DNA of 64,000 nt from Chryseobacterium sp. CY350 (GCF_027945075.1 NZ_CP116034.1:1612001-1676000), one strand, 5' to 3'; shown: positions 23,926 to 35,769, counted from the first letter of the stretch. The notes: generated by a model from the letters alone, not told the origin. A program made the numbers and translations.

Positions 23926-25377
23926 TTATTGATTCCACCAGTTGATTACGTTGATATTATCTCCGCCAATCGACTGCGCTGCCGCCTGATAATTTGTTGT
24001 ATTAAGAATCTTGGTCTGAACCGGATACATGAGTCTCTGCGGTAATTTTCCGTCATTCAGTAAGCCTAAATTGTTTGGAAGTACAGGAAAGCCTGTTCTT
24101 CGTTTTTCATACCATTGCTGCTGATCTACGAAGAAAAGTGCAACGTATTTCTGAAGCATAATTCTCTGTAAAGTTCCGTTGTAAGCGACATTCGGATTGG
24201 TAAAATAATTCGCAGGAACTACTCCGCCCCACTGTTCTACAGCTGCTTTTACTCCGTTTTCATAGAAAGTCTGCGCACTACCTGAGATAATTCCTTTCTG
24301 AGCAAATTCGGCAAGAGTCAGCTGAAGTTCTGCGTAAGGATAAATAAGAATTTTAAGCGGTGCTTTAGCCAGATTCTGATTCATATTTGAAGGCTGATAA
24401 GTAAATACTGTTCCCTGGGCATATCCTGCAGGAGCACCTTTGTAACCAAGATTTGCCTGAGAGGCAATATCTTTAGCCTGAGAAAAGAAAGTAGCAAGTC
24501 TTGGGTCGTTATTACTTTTAAGAGTTTCTACAAAAAACTCTGCAGCAGCTCTACCCGTTGTGAAATCCTGAGGTCTTGCGATCGGTGGCAAAAGTGGTGC
24601 AACACCTGTAATATCAAGACCTGCAGTATCTGCATTACTCGTCATTAAAGGATACGTTGTAGGATTATTTACGATTTCCTGAATTTTTCCATAGACATCT
24701 ATTTCCCCATTTTTCTTTAAAATTCTGCCCAATAACCTTAGTGATAGAGAATTACAGAATTTTTTCCATTTAATAGTTCCGGCAGCAGAAGTATTCGCTC
24801 CGAAGAAAAGATCCGGATCTGAAAGTGTTGCTGTAGTTACAAATAATGAATTTGCAGTTTTTAAATCTTCAAGAAGTTTAATGTAAATATCTTTCTGTTT
24901 ATCAAATTTTGGCTGGGTAATTCCTTCCTCAACTCTTGATGCCTCGCTGAACGGAATATCACCAAAAGTATCGGTAAGATTTGCAAACATCCATGCGTTC
25001 ATAACCAAAGAGATCGCCTGATAGTTTTTATCATTTTGTTTTTTTGCAGCCTCATACATTTCTTTATTTTGCTTCAGCCATTTGTAAGAAGTATTCCAGT
25101 AAGAATTTCCTGTAGATTCTGTAATATAATATCTGCTGAGCGAGTTTCCTTCATTTGGAAAATCAATAGCGACCTGCATGATATCAAAAGTGAAATTATT
25201 GGCTCTAGTGTAAGCATTTGCCGCCATGTTATATTGTATCGGCATCAAAAGACTTCCCGCTGTAGGGGTATTGATTTTGCTGGTGTCTGTATTTATTTCT
25301 TCGAAAGATCTGTCGCATGAGGTAAGCATTGCGGCAGCCAAAATCACTGTACAGAATTTTGAAACTTTATTTTTCAT
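23926..25377 (-). CDS. SusD/RagB family nutrient-binding lipoprotein
   Basis: A 483-residue surface lipoprotein (signal peptide ending AAMLTSC, with Cys20 as lipid site) that caps the paired SusC channel and binds substrate. The SusD-like features are SFEEINTDTSKI after the lipid site, YWNTSYKWLKQNKEMYE, NAWMFANLTDTFGDIPFSEA, and a C-terminal QQWYEKRRTGFPVLPN. The latter is typical of the SusD-like_2 family. An upstream in-frame ATG at 25404 would overlap susC, so 25377 is used, 13 bases after the susC stop. Ligand identity cannot be read from the sequence. Confidence 0.92.
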   Translation of the reverse strand: MKNKVSKFCTVILAAAMLTSCDRSFEEINTDTSKINTPTAGSLLMPIQYNMAANAYTRANNFTFDIMQVAIDFPNEGNSLSRYYITESTGNSYWNTSYKWLKQNKEMYEAAKKQNDKNYQAISLVMNAWMFANLTDTFGDIPFSEASRVEEGITQPKFDKQKDIYIKLLEDLKTANSLFVTTATLSDPDLFFGANTSAAGTIKWKKFCNSLSLRLLGRILKKNGEIDVYGKIQEIVNNPTTYPLMTSNADTAGLDITGVAPLLPPIARPQDFTTGRAAAEFFVETLKSNNDPRLATFFSQAKDIASQANLGYKGAPAGYAQGTVFTYQPSNMNQNLAKAPLKILIYPYAELQLTLAEFAQKGIISGSAQTFYENGVKAAVEQWGGVVPANYFTNPNVAYNGTLQRIMLQKYVALFFVDQQQWYEKRRTGFPVLPNNLGLLNDGKLPQRLMYPVQTKILNTTNYQAAAQSIGGDNINVINWWNQ

Positions 25378-25390
25378 AATTTTTCCTTTT

Positions 25391-28366
25391 TTAAAATTTA
25401 GCATTCAGTTGTATCCCGACCGTTCTTGCTGTTGGTAACTGGCCAACCTCAACTCCCGGGGTAATAGAAGAATCATTAAGTGTTGCTGCTTCCGGATCGA
25501 ACAGCGGGAAATTTTTCGTCAGCATCATTAAGTTTCTTCCATATAGAGAAAGACTCAGATTAGACATTTTAAGATTTTTCACAATATCCTTCGGGAAATC
25601 GTAGGTAATTGTTGCTTCTCTCAGTTTAATAAAACTCGCATCAAAACTGTTGGTTTCTATATTTGCTCTTCTGTAATAATCTCCGTAATATGTGTGAAGT
25701 GCAACTGCTTTGGTATTGGTAGAAAAACTTCCGTCTGCATTTTGTACTACACCTGCACCAACAAAAGTTCCGTTCGGGTTGTCTCTTCCCGGCAAAGTAT
25801 TTTCCAGCTTACCTTGCTCAGACATTTTGTGATGAGACTGAGAGTACACCATTCCTCCGTACTGACCATCGATACTGAATGAGAAAGAAAGATTTTTATA
25901 TTTGAATGTGTTTTGTAAACCTCCTCTCCATTTGGCATAAGCATTTCCTACATATTCTATTTTTGTAGATTTTGCCGTTAAACCATCCGAGCCATAAATC
26001 ACCTGACCGTCCGGTGATCTCTGTAATTTCGCTCCATACATATCTCCTAAAGATCCGCCCACTACAGCATTGAAGAAAACAACTCCTCCTACAGATGACA
26101 TCGTGTAAGGTTCTCCATTAAATTCACCCGGTAACGAAAGAATTTTATTTCTGTTCATCGACCAGTTGGCATTTACGTTCCAAGAAAAATTCTGAGTTTT
26201 TACAGGGTATGCTCCCAATGTCATTTCGATCCCTCTGTTTCTGATTTCTCCGGCATTGATAATTCTTGTAGAATATCCGGTTTCTATCAATGTAGGAACA
26301 GGAATAATCTGATTATCTGTATTATTTTGATATACTGTAAGATTGTAGGTTAATCTGTTTTTAAGAAAACTAAAATCCATCCCTGCTTCTATATTGGTGT
26401 TCATTTCAGGTTTTAGATTTGGATTAAAATAAATTGACGCAATCTCCGCAGAGTTATTAAAATCGCTGGTATTGTAAGTTTGCAGCAAGTTATAAGGATC
26501 CGTATCACTTCCTACCATCGACCAAGAAGCTCTCAGTTTCCAGAAGTTAAAATTGTTTGATTTTAAATTAAATATATCTGAAAGTATAAATGATGTAGCT
26601 ACCGATGGATAAAAATATGACCTGTTTTCTTTTGGTAACGCACTACTCCAGTCGTTTCTAGCTGTAACATCTAAAAACCATACGTTATTGTAATTTAAAG
26701 AAGCTAATCCGTATAAACTATTCATCTCTTTATCTCTTGGCTGAGGAACTTTCGTAATAAGAGCAATAGCATTGGTAAGTTCATACAAACCAGGAATTTT
26801 CAATCCTGTAGCACGATAATCGTTCAAAACATATTCGTTGTATCTAAGATTTCCACCTGCGGAGGCATTAAACCCAAATTTTCCGAAATTATTTTTATAG
26901 CTGAATAAAACATCTGTATTGAATTCAGAATTTTTAATTTGCTGCTCTCTATAATATCCTTGAAGATAATTTGCAGAACTGTAAGGTCTTTTTGTTGTTC
27001 TTAGCTCATCCGTAAGTTCTAAACCAGAACGCAACATCACATCAAAATTTTTGGCAAATTTGTAAGTAGCAGTAACATTTCCGGTGATAAATTTTTTATC
27101 TAAACCATTCAGCATTTCGTATGCAATCAAATACGGATTGTCTATAAATGAACTGAAAGGATGTATCTGATCGATCTGATTTTGCCCGTTTTTCCAGATT
27201 GGTTTGTACCAATTAAGATCTACATTCGGATTTTGAAAAATCATGAAATACGAAATCGATTGATTGTTATATCCTGTAGCCGGAAGGTTATCACTTTCTG
27301 TGCTGTTGTAAGAAAATTTCGTTACAATGTGAAGTTTCTCGTTGGCATTATGATCTATTGATAAAGCTCCGCTGAATCTGTCGAAACCTGTATTAGGCAT
27401 CATCCAGTTATTTTTTGTGTAATTCAATGATGCTCTGAAAGCTGTTTTTTCTGTAGAACTTTCAACCGATAAATTATTAGCATAGGTAGTTCCTACACCC
27501 CAAAAATCTTTAATATTATTTTTATACGGTCTCCACTCTTGTCTTTGAAGGCTCTGCCCTTCTACCGTGGGATCGTACTGGAAATAAGACTGTCCGTTAA
27601 ATTTTGGTCCGAAAGCACTACTTGTAGAACCAGTATTTACACCATCCGGAGAAGCTCCGTAAGAATAGTAAAACTGACCCGCCGTATTTTTCTGTAAAGT
27701 TCCCTGGCCATATTCATACTGATAATCCGGCCAATGTAAAACAGAATCAAAGCTTGTATTAGAATTAAAAATAACATTTACTTTTCCATTTTTTGATTTA
27801 CCTGCTTTGGTAGTAATCATAATAGCTCCATGCATTCCTCTCGAACCGTACAAAGCTCCGGCAGTAGCGCCTTTCAATATTGTAACTGATTCTATGTCCT
27901 CAGGATTGATGCTATTAAAATTATTTCCGAAATCTACCGGAAGGTCACCACCGGTTCCTGCTCCGTAAGCTGCATTTCCTGTTCCTGTGTTTGTGCCTCC
28001 CAAAGGAACACCATCAACAACAATTAAAGCCTGGTTATTATCCATATTCATCGAAGCGCTACCTCGTAAAGTAATTTTTGCAGATCCAAGAGGTCCTGCT
28101 CCTGCCGTCTGAATTTTCAAGCCCGCTACTTTACCTTCTAAAGCCTGCGCCCAGTTGTTGTTCTGAGTTTTTGTAAATTCTTCTCCATCTACCTTTTCGG
28201 CTACGTAGCCTAATGATCTATCTTGTCTTTTAATTCCGAGAGCTGTAACAACAACCTCTTCAATATTCTTCACAGTATCTCTCTTTATCTGTTGCTGAGC
28301 AGCCATATCGACGCTTACCAACCCTAAAACGGATAACAGAAGTAATTTTTGAGTCTCCTTACGCAT
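25391..28366 (-). CDS. SusC/RagA family TonB-linked outer membrane transporter
   Basis: A 991-residue TonB-dependent barrel that imports the ligand bound by SusD. After the signal peptide (to about QQQ) there is a TonB box-like EEVVVTALGI, a plug domain with LRGSASMNMDNNQALIVVDGVPL and ESVTILKGATAGALYGSRG, and the barrel, ending GIQLNAKF with a terminal Phe. It lacks the N-terminal CarboxypepD-regulatory domain that most SusC proteins carry, so the extension is short. The start at 28366 is preferred over 28387 because the -7 element (28392-28385) covers the latter. Confidence 0.93.
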   Translation of the reverse strand: MRKETQKLLLLSVLGLVSVDMAAQQQIKRDTVKNIEEVVVTALGIKRQDRSLGYVAEKVDGEEFTKTQNNNWAQALEGKVAGLKIQTAGAGPLGSAKITLRGSASMNMDNNQALIVVDGVPLGGTNTGTGNAAYGAGTGGDLPVDFGNNFNSINPEDIESVTILKGATAGALYGSRGMHGAIMITTKAGKSKNGKVNVIFNSNTSFDSVLHWPDYQYEYGQGTLQKNTAGQFYYSYGASPDGVNTGSTSSAFGPKFNGQSYFQYDPTVEGQSLQRQEWRPYKNNIKDFWGVGTTYANNLSVESSTEKTAFRASLNYTKNNWMMPNTGFDRFSGALSIDHNANEKLHIVTKFSYNSTESDNLPATGYNNQSISYFMIFQNPNVDLNWYKPIWKNGQNQIDQIHPFSSFIDNPYLIAYEMLNGLDKKFITGNVTATYKFAKNFDVMLRSGLELTDELRTTKRPYSSANYLQGYYREQQIKNSEFNTDVLFSYKNNFGKFGFNASAGGNLRYNEYVLNDYRATGLKIPGLYELTNAIALITKVPQPRDKEMNSLYGLASLNYNNVWFLDVTARNDWSSALPKENRSYFYPSVATSFILSDIFNLKSNNFNFWKLRASWSMVGSDTDPYNLLQTYNTSDFNNSAEIASIYFNPNLKPEMNTNIEAGMDFSFLKNRLTYNLTVYQNNTDNQIIPVPTLIETGYSTRIINAGEIRNRGIEMTLGAYPVKTQNFSWNVNANWSMNRNKILSLPGEFNGEPYTMSSVGGVVFFNAVVGGSLGDMYGAKLQRSPDGQVIYGSDGLTAKSTKIEYVGNAYAKWRGGLQNTFKYKNLSFSFSIDGQYGGMVYSQSHHKMSEQGKLENTLPGRDNPNGTFVGAGVVQNADGSFSTNTKAVALHTYYGDYYRRANIETNSFDASFIKLREATITYDFPKDIVKNLKMSNLSLSLYGRNLMMLTKNFPLFDPEAATLNDSSITPGVEVGQLPTARTVGIQLNAKF

Positions 28367-28384
28367 ATCTAATTTTTGTTTGCG

Positions 28385-28392
28385 CAAAATTA
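28385..28392 (-). promoter_or_regulatory. -7 promoter element of the susC-susD-phosphoesterase operon
   Basis: TAATTTTG on the minus strand, 19 bases before the susC ATG at 28366. Confidence 0.55.
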
Positions 28393-28594
28393 GAAAGGCA
28401 TTATGATTATGGGTTTAACACGGTTTTAACATATTTTAAACAATTTTTGAACGCTATATTAATTTATTTTAACAAAACAAATTATCTGCCTATCATACAC
28501 TCAGTTAGAGACATTAACGAAGTTTAATGCTATGCATATAATAATTAGTGAATAACTTTGTCGCCTTGCCTTCGATCTTAAGTTTAAAATACAA

Positions 28595-28626
28595 AAATGC
28601 CTCACAGAATTACCTGTGAGGCATTT
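28595..28626 (-). terminator. Terminator of the glycerophosphodiesterase gene
   Basis: A 13-bp perfect stem (28595-28607 with 28614-28626, centred on gcctcacag and ctgtgaggc), 25 bases after the stop codon. It separates the gene from the susC operon transcript. Confidence 0.8.
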
Positions 28627-28650
28627 ATATAGAATTTTAGTTAAAAACTG

Positions 28651-29397
28651 TTATTTATTTTTAAGCTGATCCGGAATATTTGTAGTCACAAAATCTATCC
28701 CTTGTTTTTTAAGTTCGTCGTATACTTCAATTTTATTGACTGTCCAGGAATTGGTGATCAATCCCAACTGGTTTGCTTCAGAAATCCAGGCCGGATTTTT
28801 CTCAAAAACGCTGTAATGATAATCTATTCCGTCTAGACCCAGTTCTTTAATTTGCTGTGGTGACAACTCACCGTTTAAATACTGAACCTTAAATTCCGGG
28901 GCGATTCTCTTAATTTGTTTACAGACATTCAGACTAAACGAAATGTACTCGCTTTGGGATTCCAGCTTCATATCTTTGATCGTCTTTATCGTCTTTTCTA
29001 CAATTTCGTTTTCCAGAGCTTCCGTTTTTGCAGGTTTTATTTCTACAATCAGTTTTAAAGCTTTGTCTTTTTTTCCCTGTTTTAGATAATCTTTCAGAGT
29101 AGGAAATTTTTCTCCGTTTGAAAGCTTTACATTTTCAAGTTCTTTAAAATTAAAATCAGAAATTTCCATTTTGCCGTGATGCTCATCGTGATTGATAACC
29201 AAAACACCATCTTTTGTCATTCTCACATCAAATTCGGCTCCGTAAATTTTAAGATTCTGAGCATTTTTCAACGACTGAATAGAATTTTCAGTAGTGGGAG
29301 GCTGCGTCTGAAAATAACCTCTGTGGGCGATAATTTGGGTCTGTGCATTCATGATTCCTGCGCTTAAAACTGCAAACCCTAAGATAAACTTTTTCAT
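28651..29397 (-). CDS. Secreted glycerophosphodiester phosphodiesterase
   Basis: Hydrolyses glycerophosphodiesters to glycerol-3-phosphate and an alcohol. The 248-residue protein has a cleavable signal peptide (MKKFILGFAVLSAGIMNAQ), the active-site HRG (25-27), the metal-binding GAEFDVRMTKDGVLVINHD block and LIVEIKP, all GDPD family features. The HxGxxxPPTTEN variation HRGYFQTQPPTTEN is normal. It lies upstream of, but is terminated before, the SusC/SusD/phosphoesterase operon. Together they form a plausible organophosphate utilisation neighbourhood. Confidence 0.92.
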   Translation of the reverse strand: MKKFILGFAVLSAGIMNAQTQIIAHRGYFQTQPPTTENSIQSLKNAQNLKIYGAEFDVRMTKDGVLVINHDEHHGKMEISDFNFKELENVKLSNGEKFPTLKDYLKQGKKDKALKLIVEIKPAKTEALENEIVEKTIKTIKDMKLESQSEYISFSLNVCKQIKRIAPEFKVQYLNGELSPQQIKELGLDGIDYHYSVFEKNPAWISEANQLGLITNSWTVNKIEVYDELKKQGIDFVTTNIPDQLKNK

Positions 29398-29441
29398 AAT
29401 TAAATAACCTCTACATTTTTAAATTAATATATAAACATGAT

Positions 29442-29449
29442 CAAAAATA
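29442..29449 (-). promoter_or_regulatory. -7 promoter element of the glycerophosphodiesterase gene
   Basis: TATTTTTG on the minus strand, 45 bases before the ATG. Confidence 0.5.
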
Positions 29450-29601
29450 CAAACTTATTATTTTCTGACCGTTGTTATTGGCAAACCTTGAGAAGATCGC
29501 CGCAAAAATAGGAAGAGATATGCGAAACTGCTTTAACGTTACCTGAACATTTTTTAAATAGAATATTAAATTTTAATGGTTAAAATTTCACGAAGACTTA
29601 G

Positions 29602-31623
<2,022 letters not shown>

Positions 31624-31651
31624 AAAAAGCGATATAATTAAAATTAATTCA

Positions 31652-31659
31652 TATATTTG
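31652..31659 (+). promoter_or_regulatory. -7 promoter element of the T9SS surface protein gene
   Basis: TATATTTG, 19 bases before the ATG at 31679. Confidence 0.6.
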
Positions 31660-31678
31660 GTGATATAAACCAATTATC

Positions 31679-34300
31679 ATGAAAAATATCTACCTATTAG
31701 CAACACTGCTATTTTGCTCATCTTTCAGTTCTCAAATTGTAAATATTCCTGATGCAAATTTTAAAGCCAAGCTTGTTTCTGCGAATCAGTGGAATTTTAT
31801 AGCTAATGATCTTATCGGAAATATGACCGTTATTGATACCAATGGAGACGGGCAGATACAGGTAAGTGAAGCGGCGAACATTTCGCAGTTGACATTGAAT
31901 CAAACTCAGATTCATGATTTAACCGGCTTGCAGAGCTTTAGTAATCTCCAAAATATTGTCATACAGGGAAATACGTACATTGACGAGGTGAATGTAAGCA
32001 ATTTGGCATATCTTAAAAATCTGAGCCTGATCGGAAACGGCATCGATCTTATTAATACTCAAGGCTGTACGCAGCTGGAATATGTAAATCTCACCAATAA
32101 TTCCGGTTTTTTATATAATCTGAACTTTTTGCAAAGCAATATATCTTCGCTGAAAAAGCTTAAACTAATCAGCAACCAACATTTATCCGGAGTAGATCTT
32201 ACCAGCCTAATCAATTTGGAAGAATTAGACATATCCGGCACATCGCATCTCAATACAGCTTTCACAAGCCTTAATCTGGCTAACAATGTCAATCTGAAGA
32301 AAATCATCATCGAAAAGCCAAATCTTACTTCTCTTACCCTGAATCCGCTAAGTCAGTTACTGGAATTTACACTGCAAAAAACGCCTTTAACATCATTGAA
32401 TCTAAGCAGCGCGGGTATAATGGAATATTTGCATGTTGCAGATAACGCATTGATGACTTCAATCAATATTCAAAACTCAAATGGGTTGGAAAATATTTTA
32501 GTTTTAAACTGTCCTTTGATAACATCGTTAGGCATTCAGAACAAGCCTAACTTAACTTCGATGAGTCTTGGAGGTACAGGAGTTACCTCGCTGAATTTCA
32601 CAGGAACGCCAGGAATTGGAAATTTAGCAATCAGTAATAATGCCCTGACATCATTAGACCTTTCACCCATTACCTCTTTGGCTGCGCTCAATTTAAATGA
32701 AAACATTTCTAGTTTAGACGTCAGCCAGAATACAATGCTACAAGGTATGAGCGTAAACGGACTGGGACTTACCTATGTTAACGCAAAAAATGGAAATCCT
32801 AATTTGCAGGCTTATTTGGGGTCTTCCGTTTATTCGCCAAACCTCGCCTATGTATGCTGCGATACAAATTTGGTACAAACTATATCTAACCAACTTTTAG
32901 CAAACGGACATACAAATGTACAGGTCAACAGCTACTGCTCTTTTGCTCCTGGAGGTACAGTATACACGCTGCAGGGAAATACTAAATATGACATCGACAA
33001 TAATGGCTGTAACTCTACTGATCTCAATAAACCACTCCAACAATTCAACATTAGCGGAAATGGCACAAGCGGATCTTACGTTACTAATGCAATGGGTAAT
33101 TATTCAATCCCAGTACAATCTGGCTCATATACCATCACACCGGTGATGGAAAACCCAACGTACTTTTCTATATCTCCGACCAGTTTGAATGCAAATTTTC
33201 CTACACAAACAAGCCCGCTATCTCAAAATTTCTGTTTGACTGCAAATGGAAATCATAATGATCTCGAAATACTTATTATCCCGATTACTACGGCAAGACC
33301 CGGCTTCAATTCAAAATATAAAATCATTTATAAAAACAAAGGGACAACTACACAGTCGGGAACATTAGTTTATAATTACAATGATAACCTAATGAATTAT
33401 CTAAGTTCTACACTCGCTCCAAATTCTCAGTCGACAGGAGTTTTAAATTGGAATTTCGCCAATCTTCTTCCATTTGAAAGCAGAGAATTTACTTTAACGT
33501 TTACTCTAAATACTCCGACACAAACTCCACCCCTGTTGGGCGGCAATATTTTGAATTACACTGCTCAGATTAATGCCGCTACTGACGAGACACCTTTAGA
33601 CAATACTTTTGTGCTTAATCAAACCGTGGTAAATTCATTTGATCCGAATGACAAAACCTGCCTGCAAGGCGCGACAATTACAACTTCACAAGTAGGAAAT
33701 TATGTACATTATTTAATTCGTTTCGAAAATACAGGTACAGCAAATGCTCAAAATATTGTAGTGAAAGATGAGATTGATGTTTCAAAATACGATCTTTCTA
33801 CACTGCAGCCGTTATCGGGAAGTCACGATTTTGTAACACAAATTACCAGCCCGAATATTGTAGAATTTATCTTTGAAAATATTCAGCTTCCTTTTGCAGA
33901 TGCCACGAATGACGGCTACATTTCATTTAAAATCAAGACCAAATCAACACTTACTATTGGTGACAGTTTCAGCAATACTGCAAAAATTTATTTTGATTAT
34001 AATCATCCTATCGTTACAAATACATACACAACTTCTGTACAGAATGTTTTAGGAACTTCGGAAATCACTAAAGATAAAGTTGAGGTCGGCATTTACCCAA
34101 ATCCTGTAAAAGATATTCTTTACTTTAAATCTAAAGAGAAAATTGTAAAAGCTGAAATATACGACAGCGCAGGAAGAATTACGAATTCTTTAGGTGTAAA
34201 AGACGACAGCATTAATCTTTCAGAACTTCCTAAAGGAAATTATATCATTAAATTTTCCACAAAAAATCAATCTGTGAGTCAGAAATTCATAAAAGAATAA
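31679..34300 (+). CDS. T9SS-secreted leucine-rich-repeat surface protein
   Basis: An 873-residue secreted protein. Signal peptide 1-19. A calcium-type EF-hand loop (DTNGDGQIQVSE) lies at about 54-65. A long run of internalin-like leucine-rich repeats of about 20-22 residues follows at 70-390 (L-x-x-L-x-L-x-x-T pattern). Next are a beta domain, a DUF7619-type domain at about 655-785 (SFDPNDKTCLQG, VHYLIRFENTGTANAQNIVV, IYFDYNHPIVTN), and a C-terminal type A sorting domain from about 800 (VGIYPNPVKDILYF, then PKGNYIIKF). The last domain sends it to the type IX secretion system. A role in adhesion or interaction is inference. Confidence 0.88.
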   Translation: MKNIYLLATLLFCSSFSSQIVNIPDANFKAKLVSANQWNFIANDLIGNMTVIDTNGDGQIQVSEAANISQLTLNQTQIHDLTGLQSFSNLQNIVIQGNTYIDEVNVSNLAYLKNLSLIGNGIDLINTQGCTQLEYVNLTNNSGFLYNLNFLQSNISSLKKLKLISNQHLSGVDLTSLINLEELDISGTSHLNTAFTSLNLANNVNLKKIIIEKPNLTSLTLNPLSQLLEFTLQKTPLTSLNLSSAGIMEYLHVADNALMTSINIQNSNGLENILVLNCPLITSLGIQNKPNLTSMSLGGTGVTSLNFTGTPGIGNLAISNNALTSLDLSPITSLAALNLNENISSLDVSQNTMLQGMSVNGLGLTYVNAKNGNPNLQAYLGSSVYSPNLAYVCCDTNLVQTISNQLLANGHTNVQVNSYCSFAPGGTVYTLQGNTKYDIDNNGCNSTDLNKPLQQFNISGNGTSGSYVTNAMGNYSIPVQSGSYTITPVMENPTYFSISPTSLNANFPTQTSPLSQNFCLTANGNHNDLEILIIPITTARPGFNSKYKIIYKNKGTTTQSGTLVYNYNDNLMNYLSSTLAPNSQSTGVLNWNFANLLPFESREFTLTFTLNTPTQTPPLLGGNILNYTAQINAATDETPLDNTFVLNQTVVNSFDPNDKTCLQGATITTSQVGNYVHYLIRFENTGTANAQNIVVKDEIDVSKYDLSTLQPLSGSHDFVTQITSPNIVEFIFENIQLPFADATNDGYISFKIKTKSTLTIGDSFSNTAKIYFDYNHPIVTNTYTTSVQNVLGTSEITKDKVEVGIYPNPVKDILYFKSKEKIVKAEIYDSAGRITNSLGVKDDSINLSELPKGNYIIKFSTKNQSVSQKFIKE

Positions 34301-34320
34301 TCTGATTACAAACAAAAACA

Positions 34321-34352
34321 AAAGACTGTCAAAATTGGCAGTCTTTTGTTTT
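34321..34352 (+). terminator. Terminator of the T9SS surface protein gene
   Basis: A stem of about 10 pairs (aaagactgtc 34321-34330 with ggcagtcttt 34337-34346, one G-U pair) followed by TTTGTTTTT. Confidence 0.8.
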
Positions 34353-34372
34353 TCTTAAAAATGTGATGATTA

Positions 34373-35026
34373 TTAGTTCTGATTTTTCTTCAGCCAGTCC
34401 AAACGCCGTTGATCCGGCAGATGTTTGACAGAAAAATTTTCGAAAGTGGCCTTGAAACCATTTCCGTCGGGACTTGCAGCCATAACTCCGACTTTTACTG
34501 GAGTATTATCTTGCAGATAAGCATTTCGCATCATTATATATTCTTTATCATCGAAGGAATAAAAAATCTCTACCGCATCAAGTCTTCGCACAGCTTTTAT
34601 CCAGACAAAAGATGGTGTTTTATCCAAAACAATAACACTCCAGTCACTGGTTTTATGAGTAACAACAGTACTGAGATTGAATTTCCCGTCGACGAATTCT
34701 ACTCCGGCTTTGATGTAATTTTTTTCATCAATTCTCAACATTAATCCCATTTGATCAAACCTGGCTTTATAATCGCCGGTAATTTTGACTTTGGTTTCAA
34801 ATTCTCCACCATAAGTTGAATAAAAAAACGGCGCATCGTCAACTGTAAAACCATAATGCGAAATGCGCCAGTAATCACTTTGCGGCGTTACACTCATGAT
34901 GAGCTTTTTATCTTTAATCTCCCATTGCTGCGGCTCATTAAACCACGTCATTTTCTCAAGAGACTGTGCTTTTACAACTTGTAGTATGTTTAAAGTTATA
35001 ATTGATGTCAGTATTATTTTTTTCAT
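34373..35026 (-). CDS. Secreted DUF1349-family protein (concanavalin-like fold)
   Basis: A 217-residue exported protein (signal peptide MKKIILTSIITLNILQVVKAQ). The segments TWFNEPQQWEIKDKKLIMSV, DYKARFDQMGLMLRIDEKNYIKAGVEF and KATFENFSVKHL match the DUF1349 family, beta-sandwich proteins of the concanavalin-like group, sometimes called regulation of enolase 1. The biological role is unclear; the periplasmic location suggests a glycan-binding or catabolic function, which is inference. Downstream of the O-acetyltransferase on the same strand but 106 bases away, so perhaps its own transcript. Confidence 0.8.
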   Translation of the reverse strand: MKKIILTSIITLNILQVVKAQSLEKMTWFNEPQQWEIKDKKLIMSVTPQSDYWRISHYGFTVDDAPFFYSTYGGEFETKVKITGDYKARFDQMGLMLRIDEKNYIKAGVEFVDGKFNLSTVVTHKTSDWSVIVLDKTPSFVWIKAVRRLDAVEIFYSFDDKEYIMMRNAYLQDNTPVKVGVMAASPDGNGFKATFENFSVKHLPDQRRLDWLKKNQN

Positions 35027-35132
35027 TTTAAATTATTATTTGTTCTCGCACATTGAACTGATAAAGCAGATTTTTAAAATATGAATCCGCTAAATTTGCA
35101 CAATCTGCGAGAGTTTTTAAAACTTTAATATT

Positions 35133-35693
35133 CTAAATTTCCCTAACTACTTTACAGGGATTTCCAACCGCCAGAACATTGGCAGGAATATCTTTGTTTA
35201 CTACACTTCCTGCTCCAATTACGGTATTATCACCGATCGTAACGCCGGGAAGAATACTGCTACCAGCACCGATCCAGACATTATTTCCGATACTGATCGG
35301 ATACGCATATTCGAGAGCTTTATTGCGCTGTTCTACATCAAACGGATGACCCGCAGTGTAAAATCCACAATTGGGTGCGATAAAAACATTGTCACCAAAA
35401 GTCACTTTTGCACAATCTAAAATCACGACATTCACATTGGTGTAGAAGTTTTCGCCAATCTCAATATTATAACCGTAATCGCAGTAAAAAGGCTGTTCGA
35501 TATGGAAACTTTCTTTCGTTTTACCCAAAAGATCTTTAAGTAAAGTTTTTCTTTCTTCAATTTTTGAAGGCTGAAGATGATTGTACTCGAAACAGAGATC
35601 TTTTGCCCTTTCCCTTTCTTGAATTAATAGTTCGTCTGTGGCATCATAAATTTCTCCACGCAGCATTTTTTCTTTTTCGTTCAGATTATTCAT
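35133..35693 (-). CDS. Sugar O-acetyltransferase (maltose/galactoside acetyltransferase-like)
   Basis: Transfers acetyl from acetyl-CoA to a sugar hydroxyl. The 186-residue protein starts with the Mac domain (EKEKMLRGEIYDATDELL), followed by the left-handed beta-helix of hexapeptide repeats (IEIGENFYTNVNVVIL, ISIGNNVWIGAGSSILPGVTIGDNTVIGAGSVV) and AVGNPCKVVR at the end. The catalytic His lies in YTAGHPFD. This is the Maa/LacA group. The substrate cannot be read from sequence. The gene is divergent from a LuxR-type regulator. Confidence 0.9.
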   Translation of the reverse strand: MNNLNEKEKMLRGEIYDATDELLIQERERAKDLCFEYNHLQPSKIEERKTLLKDLLGKTKESFHIEQPFYCDYGYNIEIGENFYTNVNVVILDCAKVTFGDNVFIAPNCGFYTAGHPFDVEQRNKALEYAYPISIGNNVWIGAGSSILPGVTIGDNTVIGAGSVVNKDIPANVLAVGNPCKVVREI

Positions 35694-35716
35694 TGTATTT
35701 TTACTTTGATAATGAG

Positions 35717-35724
35717 CAAATCTA
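35717..35724 (-). promoter_or_regulatory. -7 promoter element of the O-acetyltransferase gene
   Basis: TAGATTTG on the minus strand, 23 bases before the ATG. The gap to the divergent LuxR-type gene is short (76 bases). Confidence 0.5.
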
Positions 35725-35769
35725 CAAGCTTACAGCAAGAAAATCAATACTGATTAATAACCAATTTAA

